The translations under genes were made by a program, and so were the position numbers. Below, one piece after another: positions 60,410 to 64,000 of a stretch of 64,000 bases of DNA. The notes under the pieces were generated by a model. It saw nothing but the letters and a program-made list of their open reading frames with translations, searched no databases and was not told the DNA's origin. Origin of the DNA: an uncultured Bacteroidales bacterium (lineage in GTDB: Bacteria > Bacteroidota > Bacteroidia > Bacteroidales > Bacteroidaceae); NCBI GenBank assembly GCA_902800305.1, contig CADCDP010000008.1, positions 87,235 to 151,234 of the forward strand. The letters run 5' to 3'. Within the stretch, counting starts at the first letter, position 1, and each line of letters starts with the position of its first letter.

Positions 60410-61321
60410 ATGGAAAGAAACAAGGATTTGGACATCAACGGACGAAGGGAACGCGGCATCTATCGGGTGACACTGGTGGGTGGAGCGGTAAACGTGGTGC
60501 TGCTGCTCTTCAAGTTCGTGGCGGGCATCGTGGGACATAGTTCCGCAATGGTGGCAGATGCTGTCCATTCGTTGAGCGACTTTGTGACCGACGTGATTGT
60601 GTTGGTGTTTGTGCGCATCAGCGGCAAACCCAAGGACAAGTCGCACGACTATGGGCACGGCAAGTACGAGACGCTGGCAATGACCATCATCGGCGTAGCT
60701 CTGCTCGGTGTGGCTGTAGGCATTCTCTATAGCGGTGTGATGAAGATTGCAGGATGGCTGAATGGCGAACAGATAGAGGCTCCTGGCATGTTGGCACTTT
60801 GGGCGGCTCTGTTGTCCATCGTGTCGAAAGAGGCGGTTTATCGCTACTCGATGGTGAAAGCACGCCAACTCCAATCACAAGCTGTCGAAGCCAACGCTTG
60901 GCATCATCGTAGCGACGCACTATCGTCAGTCGGCACAGCTATCGGCATCGGTGGAGCCATCTTCTTAGGACAACGTTGGACGGTGCTCGACCCCGTGGCA
61001 TCCGTCATCGTTGGTATGTTCATCGTCAAGGTGAGCATCCACCTCCTGCGACGTGGCATCGGCGACTTGATGGAACAGTCGCTACCCGACGAGGTGGAAG
61101 CGGAGATGTTGCGTCTCGCTGGCTCTGTCGATGGTGTCACCCTGCCCCACGATTTACGTACCCGTCGCATCGGCAACCACTACGCCATCGAGTTGCACAT
61201 CCTTGTGGACGGCGACATCACCTTACGCGAGGCTCACGACAAAGCTTCGGAAGTGGAGAAACTGCTCAAGAAACACTACGGCAGAGAAACCCACGTCGTC
61301 GTGCATGTGGAGCCTCAATAA
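60410..61321 (+). CDS. Cation diffusion facilitator (divalent metal efflux)
   Basis: The 303-residue protein has six membrane segments and a cytosolic C-terminal domain. Metal-site residues are visible in DAVHSLSDFVTD (helix 2) and in WHHRSDALSS (helix 5), and the His-rich SHDYGHGKYETL loop follows helix 3. It exports Zn2+ or a similar ion in exchange for H+. ATG at 60410 fits the family start; upstream codons pass through the -7 box (TACCTTTGC, 60381-60389). A flavodoxin gene follows. Confidence 0.9.
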   Translation: MERNKDLDINGRRERGIYRVTLVGGAVNVVLLLFKFVAGIVGHSSAMVADAVHSLSDFVTDVIVLVFVRISGKPKDKSHDYGHGKYETLAMTIIGVALLGVAVGILYSGVMKIAGWLNGEQIEAPGMLALWAALLSIVSKEAVYRYSMVKARQLQSQAVEANAWHHRSDALSSVGTAIGIGGAIFLGQRWTVLDPVASVIVGMFIVKVSIHLLRRGIGDLMEQSLPDEVEAEMLRLAGSVDGVTLPHDLRTRRIGNHYAIELHILVDGDITLREAHDKASEVEKLLKKHYGRETHVVVHVEPQ

Positions 61322-61388
61322 CACGCCAACACCCAAGGACATTCTTCTACACATCTATATATTATTAACAACAAAACAACTTCAAAAG

Positions 61389-62189
61389 ATGAAAAAGCTT
61401 TTATTATCGTTGGTGGCGATGGTTGCTGCCACAACTCTGTCGGCACAGAAAATGCTGGTGCTCTATTATTCGGAAACGGGAACCACCAAGACCGTGGCTC
61501 AAGAGTTACAGAAACAATTAGGAGCTGACATCGAAGCCATCGAATGCGTGAAGCCCTACACAGGCAACTTCCAAGAGACCATGCAACGTGGACAGCGTGA
61601 GATGCAGAGCGGTCAGACACCCGAATTGAAACCGTTGAAGAAGAAGATTGCCGATTACGACATCATCTTCCTCGGCTACCCCATTTGGTTCAGCAACTAT
61701 GCTATGCCCATCGCCACGCTGGTCAAGGAGCAGGACTTCGCCGGCAAGAAGGTTGTTCCCTTCTGCTCCTTCGGTAGCGGTGGATTGAACACCTCTACAG
61801 ATGCCCTCAAGAAAGCTCTGCCCAAGGCTCAGATTCAGGCAGGTTACGGCGTTCGCACAGCACGAGTAGCAGCCGCAGCCAAGGAACTCGACCGTTTCCT
61901 GAAAGAGAATGGCTACAAGAAAGGCACCGTGACGAAACTGCCCGACTACTCAGCACAGAAGCCTGTGACAGAAAAAGAGAAAGCCATCTTCGATGCCGCT
62001 TGCTCCAGCTATCAGTTCCCCCTCGGCACACCCTCAAGCGTAGGTAAGCGCAGCACCCCTGACGGCACCGACTACAAGTTCACCGTCAAAAGTCGCGGCA
62101 TGAACGGCGAAGAATCCACCTCCATCATCTACGTGACTGTAGGAAAAGCAGCTGATGCCAAACCCGAATTTACACAAGTGGTGAGATAG
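61389..62189 (+). CDS. Flavodoxin-domain protein with signal peptide
   Basis: This 266-residue protein has a leading signal-like peptide (MKKLLLSLVAMVAATTLSAQ). Then come the FMN-phosphate loop VLYYSETGTTKTVAQ, the flavodoxin-like FLGYPIWFSNYAMP, CSFGSGGLNTST for the second FMN loop, and an extra 80-residue C-terminal part. Flavodoxins are normally cytosolic; an exported form would be a periplasmic FMN electron carrier or, if misread, the signal could be a helical start. It lies 67 bases after the CDF gene, probably in the same transcript. Confidence 0.8.
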   Translation: MKKLLLSLVAMVAATTLSAQKMLVLYYSETGTTKTVAQELQKQLGADIEAIECVKPYTGNFQETMQRGQREMQSGQTPELKPLKKKIADYDIIFLGYPIWFSNYAMPIATLVKEQDFAGKKVVPFCSFGSGGLNTSTDALKKALPKAQIQAGYGVRTARVAAAAKELDRFLKENGYKKGTVTKLPDYSAQKPVTEKEKAIFDAACSSYQFPLGTPSSVGKRSTPDGTDYKFTVKSRGMNGEESTSIIYVTVGKAADAKPEFTQVVR

Positions 62190-62593
62190 GACGTTGAGTA
62201 AATTGAGCACAAATTTATACGCCTTCGGCGGACGAAGAAAAAACAGATAAAAACAGGTCAAAACAGATAAAAACAGGTTCTTTATTGCTTATACTAATAA
62301 TTTCGTGTGGAAACTGCGTTGTTTTATCAGTTTCCGCACGAATTGTTTATAATGTTTAAGCAATCATTTCTTTAATATGATGTCAAGCACATGCTTGTCG
62401 GTTTCGTCCATGGCATCCTTACCGATGCGTGTGAAATTATGGACGCTATTATCCACATCATTGTCAATTATACCTTCGACGGAGGTGACACACTCGTCTT
62501 GAATGGCAAGCATGGCAGAAAGGATGGCTGTTGAAACACTTGATGCATGCATGTGTCCTAATGGATGATGCTTGATGGAATTTTACTATAACA
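62190..62593. other. Spacer with a hairpin and one small minus-strand frame
   Basis: It contains tandem agataaaaacagg words (62250-62280), a 15-bp hairpin with one mismatch (62302-62316 with 62328-62342) that can terminate the flavodoxin transcript, and a 62-residue minus-strand frame (62364-62552) listed separately. Confidence 0.6.
62364..62552 (-). CDS. Possible 62-residue protein at the end of the RloB-like operon
   Basis: The frame starts MHASSVSTAILSAMLAIQDE and ends with an acidic HVLDIILKK. It sits 41 bases downstream of the coiled-coil membrane gene on the same strand, in the AT-rich block. No family is recognised. Position and composition make it plausible, but it could be chance. 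Confidence 0.35.
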   Translation of the reverse strand: MHASSVSTAILSAMLAIQDECVTSVEGIIDNDVDNSVHNFTRIGKDAMDETDKHVLDIILKK

Positions 62594-63217
62594 TTATCTG
62601 ATTTTCCAAACCTTTTTCTTTGAATCATACTTCAGCTTGTGTCTATAATAAGGCAAAAGCATCAAAGCCGAATCAAGTTTTTGCGCTTGAATATCAAAAT
62701 ACAATGTTCCATTCTGCTCCTTTATGTTAACAATGTTTATATCATATCGTTGACAAACTCTATTGAAAATCGCCTTTGTTGTTGACAGGGAGTTTATTGT
62801 ACTATCAACCTTTACCATGTTATGTTTTGGCGTAGTCTTGTATGAATAAATGATGGAATCACCACGGCGTTCTTCTTTGAATCCTTCTATATGATTTTTT
62901 TGTGACAACTGATAGAATTTTTTATAGTAATTACAAGAATCGCGATAAAGATTTTTCTCTTCTTGTAACTTTCTAACCATATCTATCAAATCATCAAAAG
63001 ATATTTCTTTATCACCAATTCTATATATATCACGAGTATGTTCTGTTATATATATTGAATCATGAAGTATTGTGTGATCTCGAACAGTTTGTATTAAAGT
63101 GTCACGTTCTGCAACTTGATCTTCCAGTTTTGAAGAATAGTCAAACAAAAACAGATTTATAACGAAACTACACACGAGCAGAAAAAGTATGTAGATTGTA
63201 ATGTTATTTTTTTTCAT
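62594..63217 (-). CDS. Membrane-anchored protein, unknown
   Basis: The 207-residue protein has a single N-terminal membrane helix (IYILFLLVCSFVINLFLF), then a charged coiled-coil region (residues 28-95) and a C-terminal domain (RVCQRYDINIVNIKEQNGTL). No motif was recognised. It overlaps the preceding gene by 14 bases. AT-rich codon use differs from housekeeping genes in the window, suggesting recent acquisition with its neighbours. Confidence 0.65.
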   Translation of the reverse strand: MKKNNITIYILFLLVCSFVINLFLFDYSSKLEDQVAERDTLIQTVRDHTILHDSIYITEHTRDIYRIGDKEISFDDLIDMVRKLQEEKNLYRDSCNYYKKFYQLSQKNHIEGFKEERRGDSIIYSYKTTPKHNMVKVDSTINSLSTTKAIFNRVCQRYDINIVNIKEQNGTLYFDIQAQKLDSALMLLPYYRHKLKYDSKKKVWKIR

Positions 63218-63530
63218 TTGAATGCTCCTTTATGTAGATTAATAATTCTTGCATATCTCTTTCTGACAGCGGTGTTTTCTCACTTTTTAGAGAATTGATA
63301 ATGATGTCTTTTTCATGGAGCTGTTTCTCGTAATTCATACGTTGCTCTATCAATTCAAAGCGATTATCTCTAGACGTGAAAAAACAGCCTACGCCGAATC
63401 CTGTTCCAAAAATTGTTATAACTGCAACCACAGATTCGAGAATTACTTTAAAAGACCAATTTGATGATTGCGACGTTTCCTTCTTTTCGCTCGCAACTCT
63501 TTGTTTTGTTTTATTTATGTTATGCTTCAT
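63204..63530 (-). CDS. Small membrane protein, unknown
   Basis: The 108-residue protein has a charged N-terminus, one membrane helix with Gly and Cys (VVAVITIFGTGFGVGCFFTS) and a charged C-terminal helix (LIYIKEHSNEKK). It lies 43 bases downstream of the RloB-like gene and overlaps the next membrane gene by 14 bases. Its function is unknown. The pair of small membrane proteins behind RloB is unusual. Confidence 0.6.
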   Translation of the reverse strand: MKHNINKTKQRVASEKKETSQSSNWSFKVILESVVAVITIFGTGFGVGCFFTSRDNRFELIEQRMNYEKQLHEKDIIINSLKSEKTPLSERDMQELLIYIKEHSNEKK

Positions 63531-63573
63531 GCTATAGTAATAACAAAACGAATTTACGGTTTACTTTCCCATG

Positions 63574-64000
63574 CTAATTTTCCATCAACCTTCCAAGTTC
63601 CGAGTATGTATAATCTCTGCCATCCTTCAGCTTCTCATCCATTGACCGATTAGCATTAGCCACAGCCTTTTCAAGACTTCCACCATTGCGTTCGAAGTAA
63701 CCGTGAAGTCCTTTGGTCTTGATGAAGAACTCTATTGTCTTCCGATACTCCACGCATTGGTTGAGGTCTTTGAGCAATGGCTCTTGTGTCTCGTATGGAC
63801 GTGAGGTGTAGCGGAAGTAATAGAGGAAGAACAGTTCTGTGCAGCGGTGAGTCTCGAAGAACTCCACCTCGCAGTAGATGCCTTTCTTTGGTTTGTCGAT
63901 GGGCTTGGCATACTTTGCCTTTAGTTTCTGGTATTGGGAACGCTCCGGCTCCTTGTCCTTCGTGTCCATGTCGATGATGCAGAAGATATGGCTGTAGCCC
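63574..64000 (-). CDS. RloB-like protein, 5' end outside window
   Basis: The frame is open to the window edge, so only the C-terminal part is seen (about 142 residues). HIFCIIDMDTKD matches the Asp-rich RloB motif (vWvvfDrD), and CEVEFFETHRCTELFFLYYF then RYTSRPYETQEPLL resembles the RloB family core. RloB is known beside RloA-type ATPases and anticodon nucleases in restriction and abortive-infection loci. The sequence after it (63531-63573) is a short spacer before the membrane genes. Confidence 0.6.
   Translation of the reverse strand, partial: GYSHIFCIIDMDTKDKEPERSQYQKLKAKYAKPIDKPKKGIYCEVEFFETHRCTELFFLYYFRYTSRPYETQEPLLKDLNQCVEYRKTIEFFIKTKGLHGYFERNGGSLEKAVANANRSMDEKLKDGRDYTYSELGRLMEN

Overview
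The window reads as chromosome of a Bacteroidota bacterium, most likely a Prevotella-like member of the Bacteroidales. Most transcription units start with the Bacteroidota -7 box (TAnnTTTG) instead of sigma70 boxes. There is a secreted protein with a Por/T9SS-type C-terminal tail, an RseC-RnfBCDGEA operon, the Bacteroidota-type glycogen cluster (debranching enzyme, glycosyltransferase, GH57 amylase), class II fructose-bisphosphate aldolase, and several lipoproteins and signal-peptide proteins of Bacteroidota style. No rRNA operon, replication origin, CRISPR array, integrase or complete transposon was seen.

Layout. 1-5 kb: the 3' end of a high-GC surface protein, a decayed RelE-type toxin-antitoxin pair, a T9SS-type secreted protein with a small companion peptide, and a compact DUF3791-DUF3990-DUF3791 operon that looks like an ADP-ribosyltransferase toxin unit. 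5-18.7 kb: tRNA-Gly(CCC), a NhaD antiporter, phosphofructokinase, a short MiaA-like protein, a lipid-kinase-like protein, a Crp/Fnr regulator, the glycogen operon, a BadF-type sugar kinase, mannose-1-phosphate guanylyltransferase and a PagL-like lipid A deacylase. 18.8-25.7 kb: rpsP and the complete rnf operon. 25.7-29.8 kb: a structured RNA candidate followed by an AT-rich island with a HaeIII-type restriction-modification system, a truncated second methyltransferase and about 1 kb of palindromic and tandem repeats. 29.8-43.6 kb: ordinary metabolic and envelope genes. 43.6-48.5 kb: a second repeat block, a cytosine methyltransferase paired with a BsuBI/PstI-type endonuclease, and an AAA ATPase bracketed by 131-bp direct repeats. 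48.6-51.6 kb: a lipoprotein and a DPP-IV-type peptidase. 51.9-56 kb: a three-gene operon (EcoRI-type adenine methyltransferase, DUF262-HNH protein, PD-(D/E)xK/DUF4357/DUF4268 nuclease) preceded by a promoter and a strongly structured RNA. 56-62 kb: a secreted protein, a fucose-isomerase-like enzyme, alanine dehydrogenase, a cation diffusion facilitator and an exported flavodoxin. 62.3-64 kb: an AT-rich operon with a RloB-like protein cut by the window edge and small membrane proteins.

Working together. The glycogen genes form one storage and turnover unit. RseC sits with RnfB-C-D-G-E-A, a ferredoxin:NAD+ oxidoreductase ion pump. Three different DNA methyltransferase systems lie between 26 and 56 kb, separated by housekeeping genes, and two of them adjoin related repeat blocks. 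The most promising candidate for something undescribed is the 51.9-56 kb unit, where a nested five-helix RNA with its own promoter and a possible switchable terminator precedes a methyltransferase and two predicted nucleases. All family assignments come from reading motifs by eye; no database search was run.
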